Assembly (NCBI RefSeq): GCF_946190275.1
Contig: NZ_CAMHZQ010000012.1
Coordinates: 1-64,000, forward strand
Source: Streptococcus mitis
Lineage (GTDB): Bacteria; Bacillota; Bacilli; Lactobacillales; Streptococcaceae
DNA: 64,000 nucleotides
Direction of reading: 5' to 3'
Positions 17,679 through 26,608 of the stretch are shown here, piece by piece. Position numbers and translations under genes: made by a program. How positions within the stretch are numbered: the stretch's first letter is position 1; every line of letters begins with the position of its first letter. The notes below the pieces were generated by a model. The model was not told where the DNA came from, did no database searches, and saw nothing but the letters and a program-made list of their open reading frames with translations.

Positions 17679-18488
17679 TATTATGTGACTTTCAGTCCGT
17701 CTCGCTCCGTTAGGTGCGAGACAAAAAAACCACCCGCTATGCGGGTGCGCGTCGAAGGTTATACAAAAAAACTCCAAACGCGATACAATAAAGGTGTTCA
17801 AGCCAATTGTAAAGCGAAAGGAGAAAAATATGGCACAAAAGGCTCATAGTTTATCGCACACAAAGTGGCACTGTTCTATCACATTGTGTTCACCCCTAAG
17901 TATAGACGAAAAGTCATCTATAATCAATATCGAAGTAGTTTAGGCGAAATATTTCATCGTTTGTGTAGTTATAAAGGAGTTGAAATTATCGAGGGTCACT
18001 TAATGCCAGACCATGTACACATGTTAGTAAGTATTCCACCCAGGATAAGTGTTTCGAGTTTCATGGGTTATTTAAAAGGAAAAAGTGCACGCATGATGTT
18101 TGACAAACACGCCAATCTCAAGTACAAGTTTGGAAATCGGCATTTCTGGGAGAAAGGTTATTATGTAAGTACAGTAGGGCTTAATGAAGCCACGATTAAG
18201 AAATATATCCAAGATTAAAGAAATTATCCAGTGGATGATTTCTTCACGAGTATGAAAATTTGAGAACGAGTAAAGCATGATATAGCACTAGGTAAATTGA
18301 GTGTAAAAGAATATGAGGATCCCTTTAGGGATAGTGGTAAGTAATACTAAAGCCTATTTGAGAGGCAAGTGACGAGTCAAGAGCAATAAGGCTTGAACAA
18401 CGTGAAAGCCAGCGTCTTTAGGCGCTGGCTGGTAATTTGGGCTTATAGCCCTGGGACAAACCACCCGTCAAACGGGTGGTCATGATTG
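17679..18488 (+). mobile_element. IS200-like insertion sequence, copy 2
   Basis: Nearly identical to the copy at 11925-12735 and in the same direction, including both end hairpins and the 57-base interruption near the transposase C-terminus. It closes the accessory island on the pdxS side. Recombination between the copies would delete the island and restore nox next to pdxS with one IS. Confidence 0.85.
17830..18344 (+). pseudogene. tnpA: IS200-like transposase TnpA, frameshifted
   Basis: The ATG at 17830 starts MAQKAHSLSHTKW, but the next segment differs from copy 1 and is one base shorter. The frame shifts at codon 14, and the rest (from about 17865) is in another frame. HUH (PDHVHML) and the catalytic tyrosine remain encoded. 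It carries the same in-frame stops after KYIQD as copy 1. It is certainly non-functional as read. Confidence 0.8.
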
Positions 18489-18588
18489 CTTTGTACCCAT
18501 ACAATTATCTTTTTTTTATCTTGTGATTCATTCTAATCTAACTTAAAATGAAATGGTAGCTACCAATATAAATGATGAGGAAAAAGAA

Positions 18589-19464
18589 ATGACTGAAAAT
18601 CGTTATGAATTAAATAAAAACTTGGCACAGATGCTCAAAGGTGGGGTTATCATGGACGTTCAGAACCCTAAACAAGCCCGTATTGCAGAGGCTGCTGGTG
18701 CGGCAGCTGTTATGGCCTTGGAGCGGATTCCAGCTGATATTCGTGCGGCTGGTGGTGTTTCCCGCATGAGCGATCCAAAGATGATTAAGGAAATCCAAGA
18801 AGCAGTTAGTATTCCAGTAATGGCCAAGGTCAGAATCGGGCATTTTGTTGAGGCTCAGATTTTAGAGGCTATTGAGATTGACTATATCGATGAGAGTGAA
18901 GTTCTATCGCCAGCTGACGACCGTTTCCATGTGGACAAGAAAGAATTTCAAGTTCCTTTTGTTTGTGGTGCCAAGGACTTGGGTGAAGCCTTACGTCGTA
19001 TCGCTGAAGGTGCTTCCATGATTCGTACAAAAGGAGAACCAGGTACAGGAGATATCGTCCAAGCCGTTCGTCATATGCGCATGATGAATCAGGAAATTCG
19101 CCGTATTCAAAACCTACGTGAAGACGAGCTCTATGTTGCTGCCAAGGACTTGCAAGTCCCTGTAGAATTGGTTCAATATGTTCATGAACATGGGAAATTG
19201 CCTGTTGTAAACTTCGCGGCTGGAGGCGTTGCAACACCAGCAGATGCTGCGCTGATGATGCAATTAGGGGCAGAGGGAGTCTTTGTCGGTTCAGGTATTT
19301 TTAAGTCAGGAGATCCTGTTAAACGAGCGAGTGCTATTGTTAAGGCTGTGACTAACTTCCGTAATCCTCAAATTCTAGCTCAAATTTCTGAAGATTTAGG
19401 AGAAGCCATGGTTGGTATCAATGAAAATGAAATTCAAATTCTCATGGCTGAGCGAGGAAAATAG
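18589..19464 (+). CDS. pdxS: Pyridoxal 5'-phosphate synthase, synthase subunit
   Basis: Makes vitamin B6 (PLP) from ribose 5-phosphate, glyceraldehyde 3-phosphate and ammonia supplied by PdxT. The ATG at 18589, after GAGGAAAAAG, gives the standard 291 residues; an upstream in-frame ATG at 18553 would add 12 atypical ones. Conserved: [13 protein letters not shown] (D23), VMAKVRIGH with the Schiff-base lysine K80, and the phosphate loops GEPGTG and GVATPADAA. It directly abuts pdxT. Confidence 0.97.
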   Translation: MTENRYELNKNLAQMLKGGVIMDVQNPKQARIAEAAGAAAVMALERIPADIRAAGGVSRMSDPKMIKEIQEAVSIPVMAKVRIGHFVEAQILEAIEIDYIDESEVLSPADDRFHVDKKEFQVPFVCGAKDLGEALRRIAEGASMIRTKGEPGTGDIVQAVRHMRMMNQEIRRIQNLREDELYVAAKDLQVPVELVQYVHEHGKLPVVNFAAGGVATPADAALMMQLGAEGVFVGSGIFKSGDPVKRASAIVKAVTNFRNPQILAQISEDLGEAMVGINENEIQILMAERGK

Positions 19465-20046
19465 ATGAAAATTGGAATATTGGCCTTGCAAGGTGCCTTT
19501 GCAGAACATGCAAAAGTGCTAGATCAATTAGGTGTCGAGAGTGTTGAAATCAGAAATCTAGATGATTTTCAGCAACATCAGAGTGATTTGTCGGGTTTGA
19601 TTTTGCCGGGTGGGGAGTCTACAACCATGGGCAAGCTCTTACGAGACCAAAATATGCTGCTTCCTATTCGAGAAGCCATTCTATCTGGTTTGCCAGCCTT
19701 TGGAACTTGCGCGGGTTTAATTTTGCTGGCTAAGGAAATTACTTCTCAGGACGAGCATCATCTAGGAACTATGGATATGGTGGTCGAGCGAAATGCCTAT
19801 GGGCGCCAATTAGGAAGTTTCTACACGGAAGCAGAATGTAAGGGAGTTGGTCAGATTCCAATGACCTTTATCCGTGGTCCAATTATCAGTAGTGTTGGAG
19901 AGGATGTAGAAATTCTAGCAAGAGTTGATAATCAAATCGTTGCAGCCCAAGAAAAAAATATGTTGGTAACTTCTTTTCATCCTGAATTGACTGATGATGT
20001 AAGCTTGCACCAGTACTTTATCAATATGTGTAAAGAAAAAAGTTGA
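19465..20046 (+). CDS. pdxT: Pyridoxal 5'-phosphate synthase, glutaminase subunit
   Basis: Hydrolyses glutamine and channels ammonia to PdxS. 193 residues, class I glutamine amidotransferase fold. PGGESTT lies at about 48-54, nucleophile C82 in AFGTCAGL, and the His-Glu pair H172/E174 in SFHPEL. Its ATG follows the pdxS stop with no gap, so the two are co-translated. Confidence 0.97.
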   Translation: MKIGILALQGAFAEHAKVLDQLGVESVEIRNLDDFQQHQSDLSGLILPGGESTTMGKLLRDQNMLLPIREAILSGLPAFGTCAGLILLAKEITSQDEHHLGTMDMVVERNAYGRQLGSFYTEAECKGVGQIPMTFIRGPIISSVGEDVEILARVDNQIVAAQEKNMLVTSFHPELTDDVSLHQYFINMCKEKS

Positions 20047-20067
20047 GATTGAATTTCTCAACTTTTT
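20037..20067. terminator. Bidirectional terminator between pdxT and the hemolysin III gene
   Basis: AAAAAGTTGAGA and TTCTCAACTTTTT form a symmetric A/T-tailed stem serving both converging genes. Confidence 0.85.
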
Positions 20068-20713
20068 ACATGTAATAAACAATGGCGATGTATTGGAGTG
20101 CGGACGCAGCTAGGATAAAGAGATGCCAAATCATGTGGAAATAAGGTTTTTTCTTGGCATAAAATCCAGCCCCAACTGTATAAGAGAGTCCACCAGTTAC
20201 CATGAGACTCCAGAAAATTGGCGTCGTTTGACTGATAATGGCAGGAATGATAGCTAGAACCAACCAGCCCATAATCAGGTAAAGGGCAAGGCTAAATTTC
20301 TCATTGACTTTTTTAGCAAAGATTTTATAGAGAATACCAAAGATGGTCGTTCCCCATTGGATAGCAATAATCAGATAGCCAAACCAGTTATTCATCAAAG
20401 TCAGTACGACAGGTGTATAAGAGCCAGCAATGGCAACATAAATCATAGAATGGTCAATAATTCTCAAGACATATTTGTGGGTTGAACCATAGGCCATAGA
20501 GTGATAAATGGTGGATGATAGAAACATGAGAAAGAGACTAATAACGAAAATGGAAACGCCGATAGATGATAAAAATCCGTGTGCCTCATAACTATAGGTG
20601 GATGAAATGGGGAGTAAGATGAGCATGATGACGGCACCCACAGCATGGGTCACGCTATTAGCAATCTCCTCTCCAAAACTGAGTTGTTTGCTGAGCTTTA
20701 GGCTTGTATTCAT
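20066..20713 (-). CDS. Hemolysin III / TrhA family membrane protein
   Basis: 215 residues with seven predicted transmembrane helices. Signatures: SFGEEIANSVTHAVGA near the start, SSTIYHS (metal-ligand-like His), DHSMIYVAIAGSYTP, and a C-terminal HMIWHLFILAAS. It belongs to the PAQR-like family and is often annotated as hemolysin III, though cytolytic activity is not established for most members; related proteins affect membrane-energetics homeostasis. It is translationally coupled (TAATG) to the DUF1836 gene. Confidence 0.9.
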   Translation of the reverse strand: MNTSLKLSKQLSFGEEIANSVTHAVGAVIMLILLPISSTYSYEAHGFLSSIGVSIFVISLFLMFLSSTIYHSMAYGSTHKYVLRIIDHSMIYVAIAGSYTPVVLTLMNNWFGYLIIAIQWGTTIFGILYKIFAKKVNEKFSLALYLIMGWLVLAIIPAIISQTTPIFWSLMVTGGLSYTVGAGFYAKKKPYFHMIWHLFILAASALQYIAIVYYM

Positions 20714-21162
20714 TAGATTTCCTCCTCTTGAGTATGATGGATTAAGGCTAGAGTTTGATGATAGAGTTTAACGGTTTGGCAGCTGGTTTGGATAATGGGG
20801 TTAGTTGGATCAATTCCTTGGTTCATGTAGTCCACAAAAGCATCGTAGAGTTGGTCAGAACTTGCTTGAGTTTGTAGAGTATTAAGTGTCTGAGCTATTT
20901 CTTGAATAGAAAATACAGACTTGAGGGTTGTGATAGCAATCAAACGGGCAATTTGTTGGCGTTGGTATTTTTTCTTATCAGGTTTTGTCAGGTAACCATG
21001 TTTGACATAATTGTTGACCATAGATGCTGTCAGGCCCTTGTCTTTAACAGGAGAGATAGGGGCGCAGACCTGATTGACATAGAGCAAAACCTGGTCCAGA
21101 TAGAGGTCAATGTTTGGAATTTCTGCCCATTTTGGGTAGGAAAAGGTAGTTTTCATTTCCAA
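20713..21162 (-). CDS. DUF1836 family protein
   Basis: 149 residues matching DUF1836, a family with a MerR-like helix-turn-helix region (GLTASMVNNYVKHGYLTKPDKKKYQRQQIARLIAITTLK). It probably binds DNA; target unknown. Its stop overlaps the start of the hemolysin III-like gene by one base, so it may regulate or co-act with that protein. Confidence 0.82.
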   Translation of the reverse strand: MEMKTTFSYPKWAEIPNIDLYLDQVLLYVNQVCAPISPVKDKGLTASMVNNYVKHGYLTKPDKKKYQRQQIARLIAITTLKSVFSIQEIAQTLNTLQTQASSDQLYDAFVDYMNQGIDPTNPIIQTSCQTVKLYHQTLALIHHTQEEEI

Positions 21163-21290
21163 CTCCTTTTTATATAGTTTTAATAACTAGATTATAAAAT
21201 AATAAAAACAGAAAGTCAAGTTTTAACTGCTTGTAGAAAGACTTAAATTATGCTATGATGGGAGAAACTAGTCAGAAATGAGGAGAAAAG

Positions 21291-21785
21291 ATGGAGATTC
21301 GTTTAGCTTTTCCAAATGAAGTAGATGCCATCATGCAGGTGATGGAAGATGCTAAAAAATGTTTAGCGGATGCTGGTAGTGACCAGTGGCAAAATGGTTA
21401 TCCAAATGCTGATATTATTATTGAGGATATTATCTCAGGTCAAGCCTATGTAGCCTTGGAAGAGGGAGAACTATTAGCCTATGCTGCTGTGACCAAGAGT
21501 CCAGAGGCAGCCTATGAAGCCATTTATGAAGGCAACTGGCAAGCTGGAGAGTCAGAGTACCTAGTCTTTCACCGTATTGCTGTGGCAGCAGATGTCCAGG
21601 GACAGGGGGTTGCTCAGACTTTCCTAGAGGGCTTAATTGAAGGTTTTGACTACCTAGATTTTCGCTCAGATACGCATGCTGAAAACAAGGCTATGCAACA
21701 TATTTTTGAAAAACTCGGATTTAAACAGGTTGGTAAGGTTCCAGTTGATGGCGAACGCTTGGCCTATCAAAAATTGAAGAAATAA
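21291..21785 (+). CDS. GNAT-family N-acetyltransferase
   Basis: 164 residues with the acetyl-CoA site VFHRIAVAADVQGQGVAQTFLEG and the C-terminal LDFRSDTHAENKAMQHIFEKLGFKQVG, both GNAT hallmarks. It has its own promoter-like TGCTATGAT upstream and AGGAGAAAAG before the ATG. The acceptor is unknown. Coupled by TAATG overlap to ogt. Confidence 0.9.
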   Translation: MEIRLAFPNEVDAIMQVMEDAKKCLADAGSDQWQNGYPNADIIIEDIISGQAYVALEEGELLAYAAVTKSPEAAYEAIYEGNWQAGESEYLVFHRIAVAADVQGQGVAQTFLEGLIEGFDYLDFRSDTHAENKAMQHIFEKLGFKQVGKVPVDGERLAYQKLKK

Positions 21786-22294
21786 TGCAAAAGATGTACG
21801 TAAAAATGCTCTACTTTTCGCCAATAGGAACCTTGTCTTTGGTTGCCGACGAGCAATATTTGTATGGAATTTGGGTGCAGGAGCAGAAGCATTTTGAGAG
21901 GGAACTAGGAGATGAAACAATAGAAGAAGTTGTTAGTCATCCCATTTTAGACCCAGTTATTGCTTGCTTAGATGCTTACTTTAAAGGCAAGCCTCAGGAT
22001 TTATCCAACTTGCCCTTGGCTCCAATCGGAACAGATTTTGAAAAGAGAGTTTGGTCCTATTTACAGGAAATTCCTTATGGTCAGACAGTGACCTATGGAC
22101 AAATAGCCCAAGACCTGCAAGTGGCTTCTGCTCAAGCAATTGGTGGAGCAGTGGGGCGCAATCCTTGGTCTATCCTAGTACCTTGTCATCGTGTGCTAGG
22201 TGCAGGCAAGCGTCTGACAGGGTATGCTGCAGGAGTGGAAAAGAAAGCTTGGCTCTTGGAGCATGAAGGCGCAGATTTTAAAGATATAAAATAG
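21785..22294 (+). CDS. ogt: Methylated-DNA--protein-cysteine methyltransferase
   Basis: Suicide repair enzyme that moves alkyl groups from O6-alkylguanine to its own cysteine. 169 residues. The C-terminal domain has the active-site motif LVPCHRVLG. The recognition helix region YGQTVTYGQIAQDL and the Asn hinge AVGRNPWS are intact. Confidence 0.94.
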   Translation: MQKMYVKMLYFSPIGTLSLVADEQYLYGIWVQEQKHFERELGDETIEEVVSHPILDPVIACLDAYFKGKPQDLSNLPLAPIGTDFEKRVWSYLQEIPYGQTVTYGQIAQDLQVASAQAIGGAVGRNPWSILVPCHRVLGAGKRLTGYAAGVEKKAWLLEHEGADFKDIK

Positions 22295-22306
22295 AAAGTG
22301 AAAGAC

Positions 22307-22663
22307 ATGTTAGAATTTATCGAATATCCAAAATGTTCAACTTGTAAAAAAGCAAAACAAGAATTAAACCAACTCGGTGTGGACTATAAAGCCGTTCATA
22401 TCGTCGAAGAAACACCTAGCCAAGAAGTCATTTTAAACTGGCTAGAAACCTCAGGTTTCGAGTTGAAGCAATTTTTTAACACCAGTGGAATCAAATACCG
22501 TGAATTGGGGCTGAAAGATAAGGTAGGAAGTCTGTCAAACCAAGAAGCAGCTGAGTTGCTAGCAAGCGACGGAATGTTGTTAAAACGACCCATTTTAGTA
22601 GAAAATGGAACTGTTAAGCAAATCGGTTATCGAAAACCTTATGAAGAATTGGGATTGAAATAG
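22307..22663 (+). CDS. ArsC/Spx-family thioredoxin-fold protein
   Basis: 118 residues from the ATG at 22307 (a GTG three codons earlier is possible; neither has a strong ribosome-binding site). YPKCSTCKKAK holds a CxxC pair and the ArsC-like loop. LKQFFNTSGIKYRELGLKDK and LKRPILVENG are typical of the arsenate reductase/Spx superfamily (YffB/YusI-like). True arsenate reduction is unlikely without resistance partners. It may act in thiol redox balance. Confidence 0.85.
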   Translation: MLEFIEYPKCSTCKKAKQELNQLGVDYKAVHIVEETPSQEVILNWLETSGFELKQFFNTSGIKYRELGLKDKVGSLSNQEAAELLASDGMLLKRPILVENGTVKQIGYRKPYEELGLK

Positions 22664-22664
22664 T

Positions 22665-22691
22665 TTTTATCTATCTCTTTGATAGATAAAA
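22665..22691. terminator. Hairpin after the ArsC-like gene
   Basis: TTTTATCTATC-TCTTT-GATAGATAAAA is a perfect 11-bp stem directly after the stop. It lacks a clear T-run, so termination is plausible but not certain. Confidence 0.45.
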
Positions 22692-22820
22692 TATATAACC
22701 TCCCTGTTTCAAAGTATGATAAACTAGTAGGTAGATAAAGTCTGTATCTGACCGTAGCAAATAATTTCATTGACGGCAGAAGTATGGTAGAATGAATCAT
22801 TATCAGGAGAGGATGTTTTT

Positions 22821-23621
22821 ATGAATGTTACAACGATTTTAGCATCAGATTGGTACCAAAACTTGATGCAATTGATTCCGGATGGCAAGCTGTTTAGCCT
22901 ACGTTCGGTCTTTGATGGAATTCCGAGAATTGTCCAACAACTTCCAACAACGATTATGTTGACAATTGGTGGTGCTCTTTTTGGCTTGGTTTTGGCCCTT
23001 CTTTTTGCTATTGTGAAAATCAATCGTGTCAAAATTTTATATCCCTTGCAGGCTTTCTTTGTTAGTTTCTTAAAGGGGACACCGATTTTGGTGCAACTCA
23101 TGCTAACCTATTACGGAATTCCTTTGGCTTTGAAAGCCCTCAATCAGCAATGGGGTACTGGTCTCAATATCAATGCCATTCCAGCCGCTGCTTTTGCGAT
23201 TGTTGCCTTTGCTTTTAATGAAGCGGCTTATGCCAGTGAAACCATTCGTGCAGCTATTCTCTCAGTCAATCCTGGTGAGATTGAGGCGGCACGCAGTTTA
23301 GGTATGACCCGAGCACAAGTTTATCGACGAGTGATTATTCCAAATGCAGCAGTTGTGGCGACTCCAACCTTAATCAATTCCCTCATCGGCTTGACCAAAG
23401 GAACTTCTCTAGCCTTCAGTGCGGGTGTTGTGGAAGTCTTTGCCCAAGCTCAGATTTTGGGTGGTGCCGATTACCGCTATTTTGAACGCTTTATTTCCGT
23501 TGCCCTTGTTTATTGGGTAGTAAATATCGGTATTGAAAGTCTTGGTCGTTTCATCGAGAGAAAAATGGCTATTTCTGCACCTGATACAGTGCAAACAGAT
23601 GTGAAAGGAGACCTTCGTTAA
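22821..23621 (+). CDS. Polar amino-acid ABC transporter permease
   Basis: 266-residue inner-membrane permease of the HisMQ type. It has several membrane helices and the ATPase-docking EAA motif AARSLGMTRAQVYRRVIIPNA. Upstream is an extended -10 (TGG-TAGAAT) and AGGAGAGG before the ATG. No solute-binding protein is adjacent, so it must use one encoded elsewhere. The substrate is not determined; cystine-type importers have this organisation and trxB lies nearby, but that is only suggestive. Confidence 0.9.
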   Translation: MNVTTILASDWYQNLMQLIPDGKLFSLRSVFDGIPRIVQQLPTTIMLTIGGALFGLVLALLFAIVKINRVKILYPLQAFFVSFLKGTPILVQLMLTYYGIPLALKALNQQWGTGLNINAIPAAAFAIVAFAFNEAAYASETIRAAILSVNPGEIEAARSLGMTRAQVYRRVIIPNAAVVATPTLINSLIGLTKGTSLAFSAGVVEVFAQAQILGGADYRYFERFISVALVYWVVNIGIESLGRFIERKMAISAPDTVQTDVKGDLR

Positions 23622-24364
23622 TGATTAAGATTTCGAATTTAAGCAAATCCTTTTCAGGACAGACTGTCTTGGATCATCTGGACTTGGATATCCAAAAAGG
23701 AGAAGTCGTAGCCTTGATTGGTTCTTCAGGAGCTGGAAAATCAACCTTTCTTCGTAGTCTCAATTATCTTGAAACACCTGACAGTGGCTCTATTCAGATT
23801 GATGATTTCTCAGTTGATTTTTCTAAAATCACTCAAGAAGAAATCCTTGCCCTTCGTCGTAAGTTGTCTATGGTTTTTCAGCAGTTTAATTTGTTTGAAC
23901 GCCGAACAGCACTTGATAATGTAAAAGAAGGCTTGGTTGTTGTCAAGAAATTATCTGACCAAGAAGCGACTAAGATTGCCAAGGAAGAGTTGGCTAAGGT
24001 TGGGCTTTCTGAACGTGAAAATCATTACCCTCGCCATTTATCAGGTGGACAAAAGCAACGGGTTGCCCTAGCTCGTGCGCTTGCTATGAAACCAGATGTC
24101 TTGCTCTTAGACGAACCAACTTCAGCTCTTGACCCAGAATTGGTCGGTGAAGTAGAAAAGTCTATTGCAGATGCTGCTAAGTCAGGTCAAACCATGATTT
24201 TGGTCAGTCATGACATGTCCTTTGTAGCCCAAGTAGCTGATAAGATTCTCTTCTTAGATAAGGGGAAAATCATTGAGTCTGGAACACCGGATGAGATTAT
24301 CCACCATCCTAAAGAAGAGCGGACAAAAGAATTCTTTGCTAGTTACAAACGGACTTATATTTGA
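23621..24364 (+). CDS. Polar amino-acid ABC transporter ATP-binding protein
   Basis: 247-residue ATPase partner of the permease, with TAATG overlap. Walker A GSSGAGKST, Q-loop MVFQQFNLF, signature LSGGQKQRVALARAL, Walker B VLLLDEPTSALDP, and H-loop LVSHDM are all present. It is the complete length for GlnQ/HisP-type proteins. Confidence 0.94.
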   Translation: MIKISNLSKSFSGQTVLDHLDLDIQKGEVVALIGSSGAGKSTFLRSLNYLETPDSGSIQIDDFSVDFSKITQEEILALRRKLSMVFQQFNLFERRTALDNVKEGLVVVKKLSDQEATKIAKEELAKVGLSERENHYPRHLSGGQKQRVALARALAMKPDVLLLDEPTSALDPELVGEVEKSIADAAKSGQTMILVSHDMSFVAQVADKILFLDKGKIIESGTPDEIIHHPKEERTKEFFASYKRTYI

Positions 24365-24370
24365 TATAAT
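24362..24370 (+). promoter_or_regulatory. Extended -10 promoter before the DUF4059-trxB pair
   Basis: TGA-TATAAT overlaps the stop codon of the ATPase gene. Transcription from it would start near 24377, just ahead of the hairpin at 24381. Confidence 0.5.
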
Positions 24371-24380
24371 AGTTAAAGGA

Positions 24381-24409
24381 AAACTCAGTTAGCTGGACTA
24401 ACTGAGTTT
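24381..24409 (+). terminator. Hairpin after the ABC operon
   Basis: AAACTCAGTTAG-CTGGA-CTAACTGAGTTT is a perfect 12-bp stem with a modest T-rich tail. It could end the ABC transcript or form the 5' end of the next one. Confidence 0.6.
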
Positions 24410-24441
24410 ACTCTTTAAAAAAGATAGAAATGAGAGAAATC

Positions 24442-24666
24442 ATGCTACTGCAACTATTTTCTTTATATTTCGAGAGTTTGATCTTGACCACCATCCTCGT
24501 CCTGATTTTTTTAGGGATTTGGATTGGACTGAGAGCCATGTCGGGAGTTGATAAGACAGCCAAGGCTCGCCAAGCCCATCTCTATGATATGATTATGATT
24601 GGTGTCTTGGTTGTTCCAGTATTATCCTTTGCGGTTATGAGTTTAATTCTTGTTTTCAAGGCATAA
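24442..24666 (+). CDS. DUF4059 small membrane protein
   Basis: 74 residues with two transmembrane helices (about 8-30 and 46-70). It matches the streptococcal DUF4059 family found between amino-acid transporter and trxB genes. An ATG four codons upstream at 24430 is also possible. Function unknown. Confidence 0.75.
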   Translation: MLLQLFSLYFESLILTTILVLIFLGIWIGLRAMSGVDKTAKARQAHLYDMIMIGVLVVPVLSFAVMSLILVFKA

Positions 24667-24731
24667 TCCTTGCATGATTGACAAGAAAGAGTTAGAATAA
24701 AGATAGTTACAACAAGAAAGAAGGAAACTAT

Positions 24732-25643
24732 ATGTACGATACTATTATTATCGGTGCTGGACCTGCAGGGATGACTGCGGCCTTGTATGCTGCTCGAAGC
24801 AATTTGAAAGTAGCCTTGATTGAAGGCGGTCTGCCAGGTGGTCAGATGAATAATACATCTGATATTGAAAATTACCCAGGATATGCTAATATTAGTGGGC
24901 CAGAATTGGCTGAAAAGATGTTTGAACCACTTGAAAATCTTGGTGTTGAGCACATTTATGGTTATGTTGAAAATGTCGAAGACCATGGTGATTTTAAGAA
25001 AGTGATGACTGATGACCAAACATATGAAACTCGTACCGTTATCGTAGCGACTGGCTCTAAACACCGTCCTTTGGGAGTACCTGGAGAAGAAGAACTGAAC
25101 AGTCGTGGTGTTTCTTACTGTGCCGTGTGTGATGGTGCTTTCTTCCGTGACCAAGATTTGTTGGTAGTTGGTGGTGGAGATTCAGCTGTTGAAGAAGCCC
25201 TCTTCTTGACTCGTTTTGCTAAGACTGTTACCATTGTTCACCGTCGTGACCAACTTCGTGCTCAAAAAGTTTTACAAGACCGCGCCTTTGCGAATGAGAA
25301 AATCAGCTTTATCTGGGATTCTGTAGTCAAGGAAATCAAGGGTGAAAACAGAGTAGAATCTGTCGTATTTGAAAATGTGAAAACAGGTCAAGTGACAGAG
25401 CAAGCCTTCGGTGGCGTCTTTATCTATGTTGGTTTGGACCCTGTTAGCGATTTTGTTAAAGAATTGAATATTCAAGACCAAGCAGGCTGGGTTGTGACAG
25501 ATAATCACATGAAAACTGCAGTTGACGGTATCTTTGCAGTTGGAGATGTTCGTTTGAAAGACCTTCGCCAAGTAACAACAGCAGTTGGAGATGGCGCTAT
25601 CGCTGGTCAAGAAGCCTATAAATTTGTCACAGAACATAGTTAA
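24732..25643 (+). CDS. trxB: Thioredoxin reductase
   Basis: NADPH-dependent flavoprotein that reduces thioredoxin. 303 residues. The FAD fold is IIIGAGPAGMTAALYA, the redox dithiol C130-AV-C133 lies in SYCAVCDGAFF, the NADPH fold is VVGGGDSAVEEA, and C-terminal FAD contacts are GIFAVGDVR. AAGAAGGAAA precedes the ATG. Confidence 0.96.
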   Translation: MYDTIIIGAGPAGMTAALYAARSNLKVALIEGGLPGGQMNNTSDIENYPGYANISGPELAEKMFEPLENLGVEHIYGYVENVEDHGDFKKVMTDDQTYETRTVIVATGSKHRPLGVPGEEELNSRGVSYCAVCDGAFFRDQDLLVVGGGDSAVEEALFLTRFAKTVTIVHRRDQLRAQKVLQDRAFANEKISFIWDSVVKEIKGENRVESVVFENVKTGQVTEQAFGGVFIYVGLDPVSDFVKELNIQDQAGWVVTDNHMKTAVDGIFAVGDVRLKDLRQVTTAVGDGAIAGQEAYKFVTEHS

Positions 25644-25797
25644 TACACTTCGAAAATCTCTTCAAACCACGTCAGCTTCGCTTTTCCGTAGATATATGGT
25701 TATTGACTTCGTCAGTCTTATCTACAACCTCAAAGCAGTGCTTTGAGCTGTCTACAGCTAGCTTCTTAGTTTGCTCTTTGATTTTCATTGAGTATAA
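25644..25797 (-). repeat. BOX element (A1-B1-C1)
   Basis: A 154-bp pneumococcal BOX repeat in reverse orientation. Ends are TACACTTCGAAAATC and ATTTTCATTGAGTATA. The length fits one boxA (59), one boxB (45) and one boxC (50). It lies in the convergent space between trxB and the TrmH-type gene. Confidence 0.92.
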
Positions 25798-25801
25798 TCA
25801 T

Positions 25802-25838
25802 AAAAAAGTTTCTAATCAGATGACTGGAAACTTTTTTA
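25802..25838. terminator. Bidirectional terminator
   Basis: AAAAAAGTTTC and GAAACTTTTTT arms with further inner pairing. It serves the minus-strand methyltransferase gene and any transcript leaving trxB. Confidence 0.8.
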
Positions 25839-26564
25839 TAGTCTATTTCGAAAAACTTCGTACATGAGAATAGCTGCAGCAACACTGGCATTGAGACTTT
25901 GAACATGTCCATTCATAGGAATGGTAATCATTTCATCAACCTGTTTTTTGATGTTGCTAGAGATGCCTTTTCCTTCATTTCCGATGATGAGGGCAATTTT
26001 CCCTTTTGTATTCCACTTATGGCAAGGAGTACCGTTCATATCCGTTCCAAAGGTCCAGAAGCCTTCATCCTTGAGTTTGTCTAGAGTTTGACTTAGATTG
26101 GTCACTCGAGCGATTGGAACATGCTCAATAGCACCTGTGGCCGTTTTAGCAACGACAGGAGTAACTCCGACAGCACGGTGTTTGGGAATAATGACACCTG
26201 AAACGTTGGTCGCATCAGCGGTTCTTAAGATGGAGCCTAAGTTGTGAGGGTCAGTTAGGCCATCCAGAATCAACAGAAGTGGATTTTCTTCTTGACGCGT
26301 TTTTGCAAGGATGTGATCTAACTCGCTATAGGCAAATTCAGACACTCGTAGAACAAAACCTTGGTGGACAGCACCTTCAGTCATCTCAGAGAGGGATTTT
26401 TTTGAGGTCCAAGAAATGGACACCTTCTTTTCTGTAGCCAGTTCCTTGACTTTTTCAACATTCTTACCTCGGAGATCTTCTTGGAGGTAAAGTTTGTTCC
26501 CTGTGTTTGCAAGGAGGGCTTCGGTAACGGCGTGGACGCCATAGACAATATCATTTGTTTTCAT
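25836..26564 (-). CDS. rlmB: TrmH-family 2'-O-ribose methyltransferase (RlmB-type)
   Basis: SpoU/TrmH-class RNA methylase that uses AdoMet. The best match is the enzyme methylating G2251 of 23S rRNA. 242 residues from the ATG at 26564. An N-terminal substrate-binding domain is followed by the knotted SPOUT domain, with LDGLTDPHNLGSILRTADA, LIIGNEGKGIS and IPMNGHVQSLNASVAAAILMYE. The start lies six bases from an extended -10, suggesting a leaderless mRNA. A longer frame to 26597 would start upstream of the promoter and is rejected. Confidence 0.92.
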   Translation of the reverse strand: MKTNDIVYGVHAVTEALLANTGNKLYLQEDLRGKNVEKVKELATEKKVSISWTSKKSLSEMTEGAVHQGFVLRVSEFAYSELDHILAKTRQEENPLLLILDGLTDPHNLGSILRTADATNVSGVIIPKHRAVGVTPVVAKTATGAIEHVPIARVTNLSQTLDKLKDEGFWTFGTDMNGTPCHKWNTKGKIALIIGNEGKGISSNIKKQVDEMITIPMNGHVQSLNASVAAAILMYEVFRNRL

Positions 26565-26570
26565 GCCTCT

Positions 26571-26579
26571 ATTATAACA
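26571..26579 (-). promoter_or_regulatory. Extended -10 promoter of the TrmH-type gene
   Basis: On the minus strand TGT-TATAAT is followed by six bases and the ATG. This is the same arrangement as at pgdA and predicts a leaderless transcript. Confidence 0.65.
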
Positions 26580-26580
26580 C

Positions 26581-26606
26581 AAAACCCCGTCTTGCAACGG
26601 GATTTT
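26581..26606 (-). terminator. Terminator of def
   Basis: On the minus strand AAAATCCCGTTGCAAGACGG forms a CCGT/ACGG stem with a GGTTTT tail, directly after the def stop and against the next promoter. Confidence 0.7.
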
Positions 26607-26608
26607 CT

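Noticed and set aside
26565-26597. Longer start for the TrmH-type methyltransferase
   Set aside because: The extension covers the TATAAT promoter, so it would not be in the mRNA.
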